From Ochotona curzoniae (taxonomy: Eukaryota > Chordata > Mammalia > Lagomorpha > Ochotonidae), in NCBI RefSeq assembly GCF_017591425.1, contig NW_024465672.1, forward strand, positions 165,253 to 229,252: a stretch of DNA of 64,000 nucleotides, written 5' to 3'. The position numbers were made by a program, and so were the translations under genes. Below, piece by piece: positions 1-12,052 of the stretch. The first letter of the stretch is position 1. Every line of letters starts with the position of its first letter. Below the pieces are notes generated by a model. That model saw only the letters and a program-made list of their open reading frames with translations. It was not told the origin of the DNA and ran no database searches.

Positions 1-1204
1 ATAGCAGAGGGGTACCTGGAGACTGACAGACACAGGAAAGCAACGTACACAACAGAGTGGTATTGCAGTGATTCATACTCCAGTGTCATTCAGATAAGTG
101 CAATCTGAATTCCACCAACAACTGGAACTCCACCAGCAACCAGGTGGGAAAGGGACTTTCACTGGGAGCTTGGGAGGTGAACCCAGACAAAGAACTGTCC
201 GTCCTGCTGGTTCATTTGATTTGAGCAGGAGCAGAGACAGAGCAGCAGATCCCAGATGGGCAGTGCAGGAAAAGGGTGGATTTCACAGCCTAGTCAGCCC
301 CCTAGAGCTGAATTGGGTGCCATTTTGTGTAAGGAGGCAAAGGCAAGGGAAAGGACTGAGCATACACTGAGCTGATAGTGAACTCATTTCTGACTCAGTG
401 AACTGCAGCAACGTGGCATTCTACAGGTTCCACCCAAGACAGGTCTGGGTAGCCCTCGGATCTGATGGCCAGCAGATCAAGAACTCTAGCAGTGGTGTGT
501 CAGGTGCCATTTTCTACTCTGTGGCAATAGTTTTAGGAATGCAGGGGACAATAGTGAACTGCACATGTGCTGAGATCATGAGAACTCACCGAGTTCTGTG
601 GATTGTACTGTCTTGTGAGAAAACAATACCAACTGCGGCATTGTACAGCTCAAAACAGGTCCATGTGGCACCAAGACCTAACATTCAACAGATTCTGATA
701 AGATCAGCACCACCAACAACTTAGCTATATAGGATACCTGGTGTCTCTCTAAATCTGGGACCTGCTCCAACCGGAAGTTTGAGAAGGTTGTACAGACAAT
801 GGTGCATCCTCAGCATGGTATCACAGAAGGAGGAGAGTGATAAGCCAGGAACTGGGGCTGTAGAGACCACAGTGGACATCTAATAAATGAATGCAGACCA
901 GGAACTCACTCGAGGGAGTGACACAATTGGCTGCAAGCAAAGAGTTGTGTACCAACTGCAATAAGTAAAATCAAACTGTAGACCTGTGGGTGACACAGCT
1001 TAGAAATCTGCCCCAAGAAAACTGCTAACAAGAAGTGCAATGACCAAGAGCAAAAGAAGAGGCAAAGGCACAATGAATACTACTGAAAACTCCCCTGAAA
1101 AGAAGCAAAACCCTGTGCCATCCCCAGCATTCACTGAGGAAGACACTGAGAAAATGGGGGACACAGAATTCAAGACTCATTTAGAAGCCTCTGATCACAA
1201 ATGA
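1..1204 (+). mobile_element. L1 LINE 5' end: 5' UTR and start of ORF1
   Basis: The first 1.04 kb reads as an L1-type 5' untranslated region. At 1040 an ATG opens a 54-codon frame beginning MTKSKRRGKGTMNTTENSPE, rich in Lys, Glu, Ser and Pro, as expected for the disordered N-terminus of an L1 ORF1 protein. The frame stops at 1202-1204, and the following sequence is a SINE tail, so the element is broken off just inside ORF1 and cannot move. No ORF2 follows. The family call rests on layout and composition, not on a database match; the left edge lies outside the window. Confidence 0.6.
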
Positions 1205-1247
1205 GAAACACCCAAAAAATGAAACCCCCCCAAAAATGAAAGAAAAT

Positions 1248-1294
1248 ATAGTCTTTCTGTCTCTCCTCCTCTCTGTATTTCTAACTTTCTAGTT
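1248..1294 (+). mobile_element. C-SINE 3'-end fragment
   Basis: Only the pyrimidine-rich end (TCTCTCCTCCTCTCTGTATT) and A-rich tail of an old C-SINE remain. It sits between the broken L1 and the younger SINE that inserted beside its tail. Confidence 0.5.
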
Positions 1295-1659
1295 AAAATA
1301 AAATGAATATTGGGCCTGGTGCGGTGGCGCAAGTGGTTAAGTCCTCGCCTTGCACGCCCAGGATCCCATATGGGCGCCGGTTCTAATCCCAGCAGCCCCA
1401 CTTCCCTTCCAGCTCCCTGCCTGTGGCCCAGGAAAGCAGTCGGGGACAGCCCAAAGCTTTGGGACCCTGCACCCATGTGGGAGACCCAGAAGAAGCTCCT
1501 GACTTCGGATCGGCATAGTATCGGCCGTTGTGGCTGCTTTGGGGGTGAATCATCGGACGGAAGATCTTCCTCTCTGTCTCTCCTCTCTGTATATCCGCCT
1601 TTCCAATGAAAAAATAGTAAAAATAAATCTTTAAAAAAAATAAAAATAAAATGAATATT
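1295..1659 (+). mobile_element. Young C-SINE with 17-bp target-site duplication
   Basis: A full-length tRNA-derived SINE (1312-1642) starts GGGCCTGGTGCGGTGGCGCA and ends in an A-rich tail. It is flanked by a perfect 17-bp duplication AAAATAAAATGAATATT at 1295-1311 and 1643-1659, so it is a clean L1-mediated insertion. Its match to the other young copies suggests recent activity. Confidence 0.95.
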
Positions 1660-2640
1660 AAAAAAATTGACCAGTATACCTGATAAAAACACATGTGAAT
1701 TCATGTAAAATAAATGCAACACATGAATAAATTCAAACATAATAGCCAAGCAGCAAGTAACCTGAGGCTGTATAAAATGGTCCAATAAATGCAAATCAAT
1801 AGAACAAATATTTCATATAAACAGGATAGACAAGCATTTATTACAATTATCTTACAGAAAGCACTCAATGAAATTCTACATTAACAAATATAAAATATGC
1901 CCGAATATACCTCAGTTGAGGGACATAGGAATAGACCTCAATAAAATAGTATTTATAGATGACAAATGTAGTGTCATCACACAACTGAATGCCAAAACAC
2001 CAAAAGCATCCCTCTAAGATATATAACCAAATCAGTATGACTACTATTTATTATTATGTAATTCAATATTCACCCACATAAAGTAGACAAGGGAAGGTGA
2101 TAAAAGACATAGAAGTAAAAATGAAGATACTCCTTGCTTTTTGATTCTAGATTTCATTTGTGTCCCTTGATTTTGTTAATAGTGAACCATAATGAATGCC
2201 AAGAGACCGCATTCAGCCACTAAAAAGAATAAAGTACTGTTATTTGCTACAAAATAGATGAAACTGGATATAATAAAATGAAATAAAGCAAAAGGGGAAA
2301 AAATCCAACATGTTGTCATATATAAGAATTAAAAAGACCTGCCAATTTAGAACTTTGATGCTATGGGTTGGTAAGTGTGAAAACCGGGGATAGAAAGGAG
2401 GTAGAAGAGGTAGCAAAGAGAGTGAGACAGAAGGAACAAGATCCAGTGTTCCATCCCAGTGTGTGGTGACTACAGTTCACAATAGGATAAGCTTATGCAG
2501 CACATTGGAATGCAGGACTGGTGTGCTGTAAATACATAAATACTTGGAAAGCCTGGGCACCTGGTTTACTCAGCTTATGCTGTATGTATTCTCAAACACT
2601 GCATTGTACCTTATAATAGTATTCAAGTACATGTTGATGA
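1660..2640 (+). mobile_element. Ancient L1M-type LINE remnant, 3' end
   Basis: The part from about 2160 reads like the 3' untranslated region of an old mammalian L1 (L1MA-like): the phrases GATGAAACTGGATATAATAA, AGAAGGAACAAGATCCAGTG and GTGTGGTGACTACAGTTCAC occur in order. Upstream 1660-2160 is AT-rich and probably the same element, less certain. No coding frame survives. Confidence 0.55.
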
Positions 2641-2705
2641 AAATTCTCTAGAATTTTAAGACTCAGAATCATCCCTTGAAATTAACAATCTTTTCAGAAG
2701 AAATT

Positions 2706-3055
2706 TAACAGTTCCCCATCTATATCTATATCTATATATATCTATATTTAAATTCATTTGCTTGAAAGAGAGAATTATAGAGCAGGAGTCAAAGCCAGCT
2801 AGACAGAGAGATCTTCCCTCCACTTGTTTACTCCCCAGGGAGCCACAAGAGGCAGCAAGGTCCAGGCGAACACCAGGAGGCTGAACTCCATTGAAATACT
2901 CCACAGGGGTGCAGGTGTCCAAAGAACTGGGACATTTTACGCTATCTTCCAAGCACATCCGCAGGGAACTAGATCAGAAAGTGAACATCAGGACTTTAAC
3001 TGGTCAGTATACGGAATGCTGGCATTGCATGCAGCAGTGAAACATGTTATCTCAG
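2706..3055 (-). mobile_element. Old C-SINE, reverse orientation, with TATC repeat at its edge
   Basis: Reverse-oriented SINE features appear in order: GAAAGAGAGAATTATAGAGC, GAGAGATCTTCCCTCCACTT, then TTTACTCCCCAGGGAGCC and a tRNA-like head near 3040. It is well diverged from the young copies. A short (TATC)n tract at 2717-2745 probably grew from its tail. Confidence 0.7.
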
Positions 3056-3534
3056 AACATGTCACTAGGATCATTTAAATGTACAAATCTGGTCATCAAA
3101 ACTCAGGCTTGCTTTTCCCATTGAACCTCCTTCTCATCCTGTGTATATGATTCACAACAATGCTACCTGTCATTTTGCAAATACCACTGCCTGGTAATTA
3201 ACCTTGAAACTATGGAAAGAGTTACACCACTTTATTTACAATGTCTCTATTCATTTCAAAGGATGAATGACAGAAGTACAGATGCTTCATTCACTGGTTT
3301 ATTTCTGAATGCCTTTCCTAGCTGTGGCTGTGTCAGACTGACTCCACGTCCCCCTCCTGTGGGTCCCATGTGAGTAGGACTTACACAAGCACTTATGCCA
3401 CCACCAGATGCTCCTCAGATGCATTGGTAGGAGGCTGGAATGAAAGAGCCAACTAGCCAGGACTTGAATTATGTGCACTGAAATAAGATACATCATCACA
3501 GCATACCCAAACTGCCTGACACTGCTTTATTCAT

Positions 3535-3790
3535 TTTAATACAGCTGGCAAGTTACAGGCAAGGTCTAGCTTCCATCGGAGAACCTGGGTTTCACTCCTG
3601 GTTCTTACCCTGATTCCAGCTTCCTGTTAATGCACACCTTGGGATGCCCTGGGGTTCTGCTACCCACAGGAAAACCTGCATTGATTTCTCAGCTCCCAGC
3701 CTATGCCCTGAGACACACTTATAAGTTGTGGACATTGGGGAGGTGGACCAGTGAATTAAGATTCTGATTTTCTCTCACATTTTCTTAAAC
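3535..3790 (+). mobile_element. Old C-SINE
   Basis: Diverged forward copy: CAGGCAAGGTCTAGCTTCCA, CCAGCTTCCTGTTAATGCAC and GGTGGACCAGTGAATTAAGA follow the SINE order, with an A-rich end near 3790. Confidence 0.55.
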
Positions 3791-4076
3791 AAATAACAAA
3801 TTAATCAAAAAGTACAATGTTAGATTGTACTTTTTTGGATGTGAGATCATTGAAAGAAAAGTGTTTGACATCACATGAGAGTATGTTCAGTTTCTTTGTT
3901 CCGAAATAATTTAAGTCACTTTCCAGATGATACTACCAACAATGAATACAGTTGATATAATTTATAAAAAATAAAAGAAATGACCATTATATACAGGATG
4001 GGTAAAAAAGAAATTCTAACTGTAACATACCTGAAATTCCTTGAAATGGTACAGTGTTATTTAAAATTGGGTTTAC

Positions 4077-4398
4077 AGGCAGGAATAGTAGCCTAATGGC
4101 TGAGGTCCTCACCTTGCACACACTGGGATCATAACATAACTACCAGTTCGTTTCCTGGCTGATTCAATTCCCAAGTCACCTAACTGCTTGTGGCCTGGGA
4201 AAGCCTTAGAGGATGGCCCAAAATCTTGGAACCCTGTATCCATGTGGGAGACCTAGAAGCTCCTGGCTCCTGGTTTAAGATCACTTCAGCTCTCGCCAGT
4301 GAGTGTACTTGCGGATTGAATCAGTGAAATGAGGATCTTTCATATCTCTCCTTCTCTCTGTAAATCTGACTTTCCAACAAAAATAAATCATTAAAATT
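4077..4398 (+). mobile_element. C-SINE, moderately diverged
   Basis: Forward copy with recognisable blocks CTTGTGGCCTGGGAAAGCCT, CCATGTGGGAGACCTAGAAG and CTCTCCTTCTCTCTGTAAAT, ending in AAAAATAAATCATTAAAA. Confidence 0.9.
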
Positions 4399-4546
4399 TG
4401 TTTTGGATTATTGGCAAATGTTCATTACAGACACAAGGGAAACTACCAAAACAAAAATTTAGGAGACACATATCCTTAGTATCTTAATAAAGAACTGAAA
4501 ATGCAATCCTATAAGATATTCAGTTAAAGTGAGGATGTGTGGGCAT

Positions 4547-4850
4547 CTGTCGAAGTGGCTGATAAGCTGCTTAGGAGACGCTTATCATACACTGGACTTC
4601 CGGTGTGTTTCCTATGGCTCCACAACAAACTCCATCTTGCTACCAATGCACTCCCTGGAAGCAGGCAAGGAATCTCTCAAGTATGGGACTCTTTGCACCT
4701 GCTATCCTGGACACAGATTTAGTTCCTGGCTCCTGTTTCTGGCCAGACCTTGTCATAATCTTGCAGGACATTAAGGAATTAACCACCTGATGGCAGATCA
4801 CTCTGTCTCTATCACTTTTATAAATAAAAAAATAAACAAATAAAAACTAT
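4547..4850 (+). mobile_element. Old C-SINE
   Basis: Forward copy of an older subfamily: GAAGTGGCTGATAAGCTGCT at the head, AGTTCCTGGCTCCTGTTTCT in the body, and AAATAAAAAAATAAACAAAT as the tail. Confidence 0.75.
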
Positions 4851-5365
4851 TCTTAAAAGAAAAAGAAATAATTTTAAAACAAGAAATGGCATGGATGTTT
4901 TCACACACAATTTTGAGAACCAAATGCTTCTTCCCAGTGATTCTAAATAGAGCAGCACATTATGTGAAGGAAAACCTCACAGAACAGCAAGGCAAGGTAC
5001 ATACCTTTGGCCGACGTGATCAGGACAAGTGAATGCTGCAGTGTCAGTGGCCAGCCAGTGGGAACTGATACTTAGCAATATGATCAGAGACCTCGCTGAA
5101 CAATGGATAAAAAAAATAACATCAATCCAAGTCCTAGAAAATCACAAAATAAATAAGTGCACATGGAGGAAATGTTAAACTGCAATCCTACCCTACCAAC
5201 ACCTCATACACCATCAGAATTTAACCACCATTTATTACCTAAGAGTAATGCCCCATATGTGAAACACCTGCCACAAATTAAAAGAAATTAAAAAGCAAGA
5301 AATTAAAACCAAGAAAAAACAAGAAAAACCAAGAAAAAACACTGTCACCAATATCAAAACTAAAG

Positions 5366-5668
5366 CAAAGGCCAGCATCATGGCATATAATATACAAAGC
5401 TGCCAATTGCAACACCAGCATCCCATATGGAATCAGCTTTTCCACTTCCAACTCAGCTCTCTGTTAATCTCCTGGCAAAAGCAGTGGAAGATCATCCAAG
5501 TGCCTGGGCCCTGATCACCCACACAGAAGACCTGGAGGAAGCTGCAGGCTCCAGGGCTCAGCTTCTCCAGCACTGATCATTTTAACCATCTGGTAGTGAG
5601 CCAATGGGCAGAAGATCTCTGTCTCTTATGGTTAAACTCTCAGTTGAAAACAAACAAATAAAACAACT
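5366..5668 (+). mobile_element. C-SINE, diverged
   Basis: Forward copy: GGCCAGCATCATGGCATATA at the head, CAGCATCCCATATGGAATCA, ACACAGAAGACCTGGAGGAA, and a tail of AAACAAACAAATAAAACAAC. Confidence 0.8.
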
Positions 5669-5693
5669 AAAAAAAAGTAAACAGACATTCATA

Positions 5694-5975
5694 AGGCGTA
5701 TATATTTATTTGAAGGAAGGGAGAATGAGATCCATCTTAAGGTTCACTCCATATATGGGAAGCAGTTGAGGACAGTCTAAAGCCTTGGCACCTTGTACGC
5801 ATGTGGGAGACCCGTAAGAGGCTCTGGGCTCCTGGTTTTGCATCAACACACCTCAGGCCTTTGAAGTCACTTGGGGAGTGAAACAATGAACAGAAGATCT
5901 TCCTCTTTGTCTCTCCTCCCCCTCTCTGTATATCTGCTTTCCAATAAAAAGTAAATAAAAAAAAATTTTTTAAAG
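5694..5975 (+). mobile_element. C-SINE, 5'-truncated, abutting a short reverse SINE piece
   Basis: From about 5750 the sequence matches the SINE body (GGGAAGCAGTTGAGGACAGT, CGCATGTGGGAGACCCGTAA) down to an A-rich tail. The first ~55 bases look like the tail end of a reverse copy (TATTTATTTGAAGGAAGGGA), so two copies have been joined. Confidence 0.75.
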
Positions 5976-6162
5976 GCCCTTGTCCCAGATATTGAGCACA
6001 AATGGTATTTTATTAAACCAGTCACAATGAAATTTTTTACCCTTTTTACCAGCGAAATTGGACCACTGTAAATAATTCCTGAAATAACTTATGAAACCAG
6101 GCAAAAATACACTCACAAATTTGTAAGTGCTCAAGGCCACCCAAGTTTTACAAGCAGGCATG

Positions 6163-6255
6163 ACCCAAGGAGAGACCTGGATGGGACCCTGGCTCCTTGC
6201 ATAGGCCTGGCCCAGACCTGGCTGTTGCAGCCCTTTGGGTAGTGAACAAGTACAA
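6163..6255 (+). mobile_element. Old C-SINE fragment
   Basis: Only the central SINE segment is present (CCTGGCTCCTTGCATAGGCC, TTGGGTAGTGAACAAGTA). Both ends are missing. The rest of 5976-6760 shows no recognisable feature. Confidence 0.5.
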
Positions 6256-6757
6256 ATTATCTTCTGACTAAAGCAACGTGTGTGTGCAAAATGAAACTGC
6301 TCTGAATCCCAAGCACACTATCCTAGGATTTTCCTGGGCCATTCCAAAGGTTTTACTCCCAAGTAACCAAGGCTGAGAGAACCCGAAGTGCATCAATCAT
6401 TCCTGTCAGCAAGGAATGGAGCTCTGGATGGATAAAGAACATATGAATGCCCCAAGGGGTTAGCAGTATAAAACAGATGGCACACAATAGATGCCCTCCA
6501 GTTTTAGGGCATTAGCTGTCACTCTGAATTGCAACTCCCATTCTACTGCTATCTTCCAGCGGGAATGAATGAGTGAGCCAGAGGAAAAGTTAGTCGTATT
6601 TGTTTGTTACACAATGTACTGAAGCTCTGAGAAACAAAAAAAAGTGTATTGAGGACTATTTACATGTTTCAATGAGAGATCACAAGTTGAGGACATTTTA
6701 ACAAAATATGTGGACTTAAGTAAAAGGAAATGTACTAAGACTTTTGAAGTTTAGCTT

Positions 6758-7000
6758 CCTTTTTTTTTTTTTTTTTTAAACTGGGCAGGCTTTTTCATTC
6801 ACCCTGTCACTTCCTGCATGCCTGCAACAGCCACAAAACTGAGGAATAAGTCAGGATTTTCACACTGGTACCCAAGCCACTGTCTGCTATCTCACAGCCG
6901 GGGCATTAGCTGCACACTGCATTTGCACAGAACTGAACTGAAACCTAGGCATTCTGATGAAGATACAGGAGTCCCAATGTCATTTTAACCACTGTTAAAA
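6758..7000 (-). mobile_element. Old reverse C-SINE starting with a poly-T tract
   Basis: A run of 17 T at about 6761-6777 marks the tail of a reverse copy. The body is strongly diverged; the tRNA-like end near 6980 is barely readable. Confidence 0.45.
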
Positions 7001-7095
7001 TGACACTTAGGAGGAGCTTCACTGAGGACTGAGCTGGAGCTGGAGGCTTGAGACGCTGTTTCTCAACAAAAGAAAATCAGGCAAACGTAAAACCG

Positions 7096-7405
7096 GAAGG
7101 TCAGGGCCCGGAGTGAAGGCGCAGTGGCGCCGGTTCTAATCCCGGCGGCCCTGCTTCCCATCCAGCTCCCTGCCTGTGGCCTGGGAAAGCAGTCGAGGAC
7201 GGCCCAAAGCTTGAGACCCTGCACCCACGCGGGAGACCTGGAAGAGGCTCCTGGCTTCAGATCAGCATAGCATCGGCCATTGAGCTCACTTGGGGAGTGA
7301 ATCTTCAGACGGAAGATCTTCCTCTCTGTCTCTCCTCTCTGTATATCTGCCTTTCACATAAAAATAAATCTTAAAAAAAAAAAAAAACTGAAGGTCAGAC
7401 GGTCG
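7096..7405 (+). mobile_element. Young C-SINE with internal head deletion
   Basis: A near-consensus SINE at about 7106-7386 is flanked by a short duplication GAAGGTCAG on both sides. It lacks about 40 bases of the head, jumping from GCGCAGTGG directly to CGCCGGTTCTAATCCCGGCG. The tail is a run of about 15 A. Confidence 0.9.
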
Positions 7406-7806
7406 ATGGGCACTCTCCCCTCCTCACTGCACTATGTGTTAAAATGTGAGTCCTAGTGTTCAAGTTCAGTGCTACAGAGTGAGGAGCCCAAGGTACTCCT
7501 ACAGTCCCCCACTTGCCCAAGGCCTCAGGAGATGCTCTCACACACTCACCCTTCCCAGCTTCTGACGAGTCGGAGGTCCTGCAGAGGCTCCTGCAGGGAG
7601 GGAGCTCACAGGGCAGCACAGCTGAGCCACCTGGGCCTGTCCAGGAGCAGAACTAACCATGCAGCAATGGCGGGGCCAGAGAAGAACCTCCTGCCTGCTT
7701 CCAAAGGGCTTCCTGGGTGTGCCTGATTGGACCACTCCCACAGACCTGGACTACGCATGACACCAGAGGCGGCACAGCCAATCAGAAGTGCAATGGGTGT
7801 CAGCTT
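7406..7806. other. Unassigned stretch before the LTR
   Basis: Moderately GC-rich unique-looking DNA. Overlapping open frames of 67-85 codons on both strands show no family resemblance and are judged chance frames. Confidence 0.4.
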
Positions 7807-8335
7807 TGTTAGTTATTTAAAACAGTTCAAAAAGAGTTCTAGTACTAGCTCATAGGATATTATGATAATCTACTCGCAGCTAATTCCCGCAACCTGGTTC
7901 TTTACCGTGAGCTGAAAACATCAGACACAACAACATATCTTGGGAAGTTTATTCCGGCGGGGCAGGAAAAGGGAAAAGGAAGGGGGGAAGGGAGGCCAGA
8001 AGGAGGAGAGAGGGGAGGAGCAAGGAAGAGGAGGCCAAGAAAAAACAGCAAGAGCCGCACCTGGAGGCCTTTTTTGTCTGCCAGGTGTGGGGGGTGGGGA
8101 TTCAGAGGGATTGAGGTCAGGCCCCAGGGGATTGGTGCCTGCAGGTGAATGCCTGGGGATGATTAGCGAGTAGGCGGGGTTGGGAAAGGGGCTGGGAGAT
8201 TAGGGGTGGGATTCCCAGGTGGAATGCCAGGTTACATCTGATTGGTGGATGGCTGGACTGGCGCGAATTTCGTGAGCTGTGAGAAAGAAGAAATGGCGCA
8301 GGGTCCTGGGTGGGATATTGGAATAAGTCCTTACA
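7807..8335 (-). mobile_element. Solo LTR of an endogenous retrovirus (copy 1)
   Basis: The element runs TGTTAG...CTTACA, the TG...CA ends expected of an LTR. On the - strand it carries a CCAAT motif (CCACCAATCAGATGTAACC) and a polyadenylation signal in AATAAACTTCCC. It is the same family as 14455-15203, which fixes the ends by comparison. A purine-rich tract sits at about 7960-8050. No clear target duplication remains and no coding region is attached, so it is most simply a solo LTR left by recombination. Viral coding genes are absent. Confidence 0.8.
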
Positions 8336-9117
8336 AGCAGTCCCTAGGATTTGTGCAAGGTGGAAGAGTAAGGGGCGGGGCTTCAACTCAGGCTGGGAGT
8401 GGCCTCCTCTGTTGCAGCTTGAGCCTTCCAACAGCAGGGGCCGCTGTCACTTCTCACATCAGTCCACCTCTTGGCCTCTCCTTCCCCCTCTGCTTCATGA
8501 TCCTGTGCAAGTGGGAAAACCCAGAAATTTATAACAAGGGACTCCAGTTACAATTCACTAAATGTTCAATGGATTCTGGAACTGTTCTTCTTTGTATTGA
8601 CTTGGTTTTCCATTAGTTCATTTGACTTTAAAATGCAGAACTGAAGAATATTTTGTAAATATGCTATAAAATATGTATTTTCTCAATCTTATTTATTTCC
8701 TGGTATGTATTTCGGTTTTCATATTGTTGCATATATGTTTCTTATTAGCACATAGTAACTTGATTGTATATGTTGATCTCCTACCCAGAATTCTTGCTTG
8801 ATTCTCTCATCATTGTGTTTAGTTTTCCACAAATGGACCATTAGTGTATATTGATAGTTTTGCTGCTTAAAATTTGACCATTCTGCTACAGTTTCCTTTC
8901 TGTGTTTGATTTCCTGATTACATATTCACAACAATGTGTAAGAGACAAAGTGACAACAAGGATTGCCCATATTGAATCTAGGGGAAAACTTGCAATGTCA
9001 TATGTTGTATATATTATATTTATATTTCCTATGTTACGCAATATATGCATTGCTGTAACTTGGTTTCCACAGTTTGTGGCTTTTGGTTTCTGTTTTGAGA
9101 CATCCTTTTTAAAATGA
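8336..9117 (-). mobile_element. Possible ancient L1 ORF2 remnant
   Basis: From about 8600 to 9100 the AT-rich sequence reads like reverse-strand L1 ORF2 (for example ATATGTTGATCTCCTACCCA followed by TTCTTGCTTGATTCTCTCAT). It is heavily mutated with no usable frame. 8336-8600 shows nothing recognisable. Confidence 0.35.
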
Positions 9118-9435
9118 TTTTGAAAAAATAATTTATTGGAAAGTAGGATATACAGAGAGGAGAAAAGACAGAATGGAAGATGTTCCATCCACTGATCAAT
9201 TCCCCAAACAGCCACAATGCCCAGAGCTACACCAGCCTAAAGCCAGGAACCCAGAGCCAATTCCAAGTCTCCATGCTGGTGCAAATTCACAAGGCTTTGG
9301 ACCTTCCTCAACAGCTTCCCAGAACACAAGCAGAGAGCTGGATGGGAAGTAGTGCTGCCAGGATTAGAACTGGTGTCCATATGGGATGGCGGCGTGTGCA
9401 AACCTGACTTATGCCACTAGGCTTCTGCCCCAGGA
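9118..9435 (-). mobile_element. Reverse C-SINE
   Basis: Good reverse copy: TTATTGGAAAGTAGGATATA, AGAGCTGGATGGGAAGTAGT, GGATTAGAACTGGTGTCCAT and CCACTAGGCTTCTGCCCCA at the tRNA-like head. Confidence 0.9.
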
Positions 9436-9573
9436 TCTGTTTTAAAACATCTTATTCCTAAGTATTGCAGAAAATCTTCTCATTATCTCATAAAAAATTA
9501 AAAGTCTTATGAAGGTTGATATTTATATTCATGAAATTGATTATTTACATGGCATTTTTCTTAAAGACTTCCT

Positions 9574-9907
9574 AATTTTTATTTTCATATTTATTATTAT
9601 TATTTTTATATTGGAAGGTCAGATTTACAGAGAGAAGGAGAGACAGAGAGACAACTCTTCCATCTGCTGTTTCCATTCACAATTGGACCCCATAGCTGGA
9701 ACTGAGTTTATCTGAAGCCAAGAGCCTCATCCAGGCATTCCATTTGTGTGCGTGGTCCCAAGGCTTTGTGCCTTCATCTACTGCTTTCCCAGGCTACAAG
9801 CAGGGAGCTGTACGGGAAGTGGAGGAGCTGGGACATGAATTGGCATTCATATGGGATCCCAGCACATTCTAGTTGAGAATTTAGCCACTGAGCCATCATG
9901 CCAGATC
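9574..9907 (-). mobile_element. Reverse C-SINE
   Basis: Reverse copy with a TTATTATTATTTTTATATTG tail, AGAGAAGGAGAGACAGAGAG, GGGAGCTGTACGGGAAGTGG, and a head ending GCCACTGAGCCATCATGCCA. The region to 10231 shows nothing clear. Confidence 0.9.
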
Positions 9908-10231
9908 CCTAATTGTTGTTGATTTTGTTAATGGATTGCCACAGTGGTTGGTTTTCAGTATCTGCAAACACTCACTTGAGGCTATAAATGGATCCCCAGC
10001 TACTGTGCCTGCTTATTGGGACATGTTCCGTATTTCGTCTTGTCTTTTACAAAATTATACAAGCCTTGTGTGCCTCCTCATGTCTCGAGCCCTATATGTC
10101 TATAGCTAGGCCTGATTTTGTGTGACTCCAATCTTGTTCCTGGGGCTATAGGTTATCTGCAGTTTCAAAACCTCACATGAATTTGGCCCCTAATCGTCCT
10201 TGCATTTTGTCATTATATAGAAATCTGTCAT

Positions 10232-10490
10232 TTGGGTCTGACATGGTAACTTAGTGGCTTAAAGTCCTTGCTTTACAGGAGCAGGAATCCAATTTCTACA
10301 GTGGTTCCTGTCCTGGTGGCCCTACTTCCCATCAGCTCCCTGCTTGTGGTCTGCAAACACAGTGGAGGATAGTCCAAAGCTTTCAAACTCTTACCCACAT
10401 TGGAAACCTGGAAGAAGTTCCTGGATCATGGGCTCGGTTCTAGTCATTGCAGCCACTTGGATATTCCTTGTGCCTAAGTATAAGCCAGCT
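10232..10490 (+). mobile_element. C-SINE lacking its 3' end
   Basis: Forward copy from the head (CTGACATGGTAACTTAGTGG) through CCCATCAGCTCCCTGCTTGT and CATTGGAAACCTGGAAGAAG. The pyrimidine-rich end and tail are missing. Confidence 0.75.
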
Positions 10491-11722
10491 GCCTGTAAAG
10501 CAAAATTATGCACTCAGATCAATAATCACTATTTCCTTCCACCATCTCCACCCTGTAAATAACAGTGTGCTCCAATTTCTTCTTGTATCTCACTTTTTCC
10601 TTTATCTTCCTCTCTCTGCAGTTCCGTAACTACCTTTTCTCACTGAGAATCTGAGCTGCCACAATCACTTCTGTCACCCCTCCTCCCTGTTTCTCTGGCA
10701 GAAACTGCAGTCTTTCCAAGGTTTACACTTTTCTTTCTCAATTTCACCCACCCTCACCCCTAATCCAGAGGGATGGGGTACTGGGTAAGCAAGTATCAGC
10801 TACTTACAAACAAAACAAAATAAAACAAATGTTACTTACCATACTTGTTCAGTAACTTGCTGTAACAGAGCCCTCCAATAGCAATGAATATTCAACTAGA
10901 GATTTCTATTCCTTACATTATGACTTAAATGAGATAAATGTTTTCCAAATGTAAATGTAAGAATAATTAGCCTCTAGTACCCTATGAACAATGTTTGTGC
11001 CTGACTAAATATAACACTTTATGTAATCTCTAAAAATGTAACCATTCTATCAAGGATAAACTGGTATAGAATTAAAATCTAATCCATCATTCCAAGGCAA
11101 TAAGGGAACCCATGTTCTCTGTCTTCTGGATTTTATATTAACATTTTATATTAGCATTCAAATCAGGTAAATGTGTTATTCATGAGGTAGATTGTGAATT
11201 TTCCTCATCTATGCATGATATGCTGTTTTCTAAACATTTATCATTGATACGTGCGATTAAAGTCTGATCCTCTGGTAAATAAACTAAGTTTTACAATGCA
11301 CATGTAGTTGTAACATCTCCTTTTAAATGCTGTTTATCTAATTAATAACTAACCTTTCCAGACAGCTCCAATAAACTCAATTCTGACTTTTGAATTATCT
11401 CAAAATGAGAAGTAAGTTAAAGTACTACCTCTTGTCACAATTGTTTTTTTATATTAAGATTATCTGTGTGTTTTCTACCTATCATTATGTTATTATTGCT
11501 TATCATCAGCAAAAGTCATGCACTTCTTTTAAAACAATTTGAGTGGTCACATTTTGTAAATAATTAATCTGATCTGTATTGTTTTGTGTAAAGAGATTCA
11601 ATTTCAACCAGATTGTTTTAGCCTTCATTTCATCCTTGACATGAAATTAGAAATTCAAAATTTCACATACTGGCACTTTATTTAGTTTCTTTTATGAGAC
11701 CAATTGTGGAATTAGGACTTAT
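10491..11722. other. Unique AT-rich stretch
   Basis: About 1.2 kb without a recognisable gene or repeat. Open frames are under 75 codons and unsupported. CAAACAAAACAAAATAAAAC near 10808 is simple A-rich sequence. Confidence 0.6.
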
Positions 11723-12052
11723 AAGAATCATTTTTGGCGGCCTGGCGCGGTGGCGCAGTGGTTAAGGTCCTTGCCTTACACGCATGGGATCCCATAAGGG
11801 CGCCGGCCCCGCTTCCCATCCATCTCCCTGCCTGTGGCCTGGCAAAGCAGTTGAGGATGGCCCAAGGCTTTGTGACCCTGCACCCGTGTGGGAAACCCGG
11901 AAGAGGCTCCTGGCTTCGGGTTGGCCATTGCGCTCACTTGGGGATTGAATCATCGGACGGAAGATCTTCCTCTCTGTCTCTCCTCTCTGTATATCTGCCT
12001 TTCCAATATAAATAAAATAAATCTTTAAAAAAAAAAAAAGAATCATTTTTGG
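11723..12052 (+). mobile_element. Young C-SINE with 15-bp target-site duplication
   Basis: A near-consensus copy (about 11738-12037) is flanked by perfect repeats AAGAATCATTTTTGG at 11723-11737 and 12038-12052. It landed at the 5' edge of an older SINE, giving a SINE-next-to-SINE nest. It carries small internal deletions relative to the copy at 55621. Confidence 0.95.

Noticed and set aside
1310..1794. Open frames of 99-199 codons at the young SINE
   Set aside because: The same frames recur at every young C-SINE (for example 16080, 26058, 55562), so they belong to the repeat.
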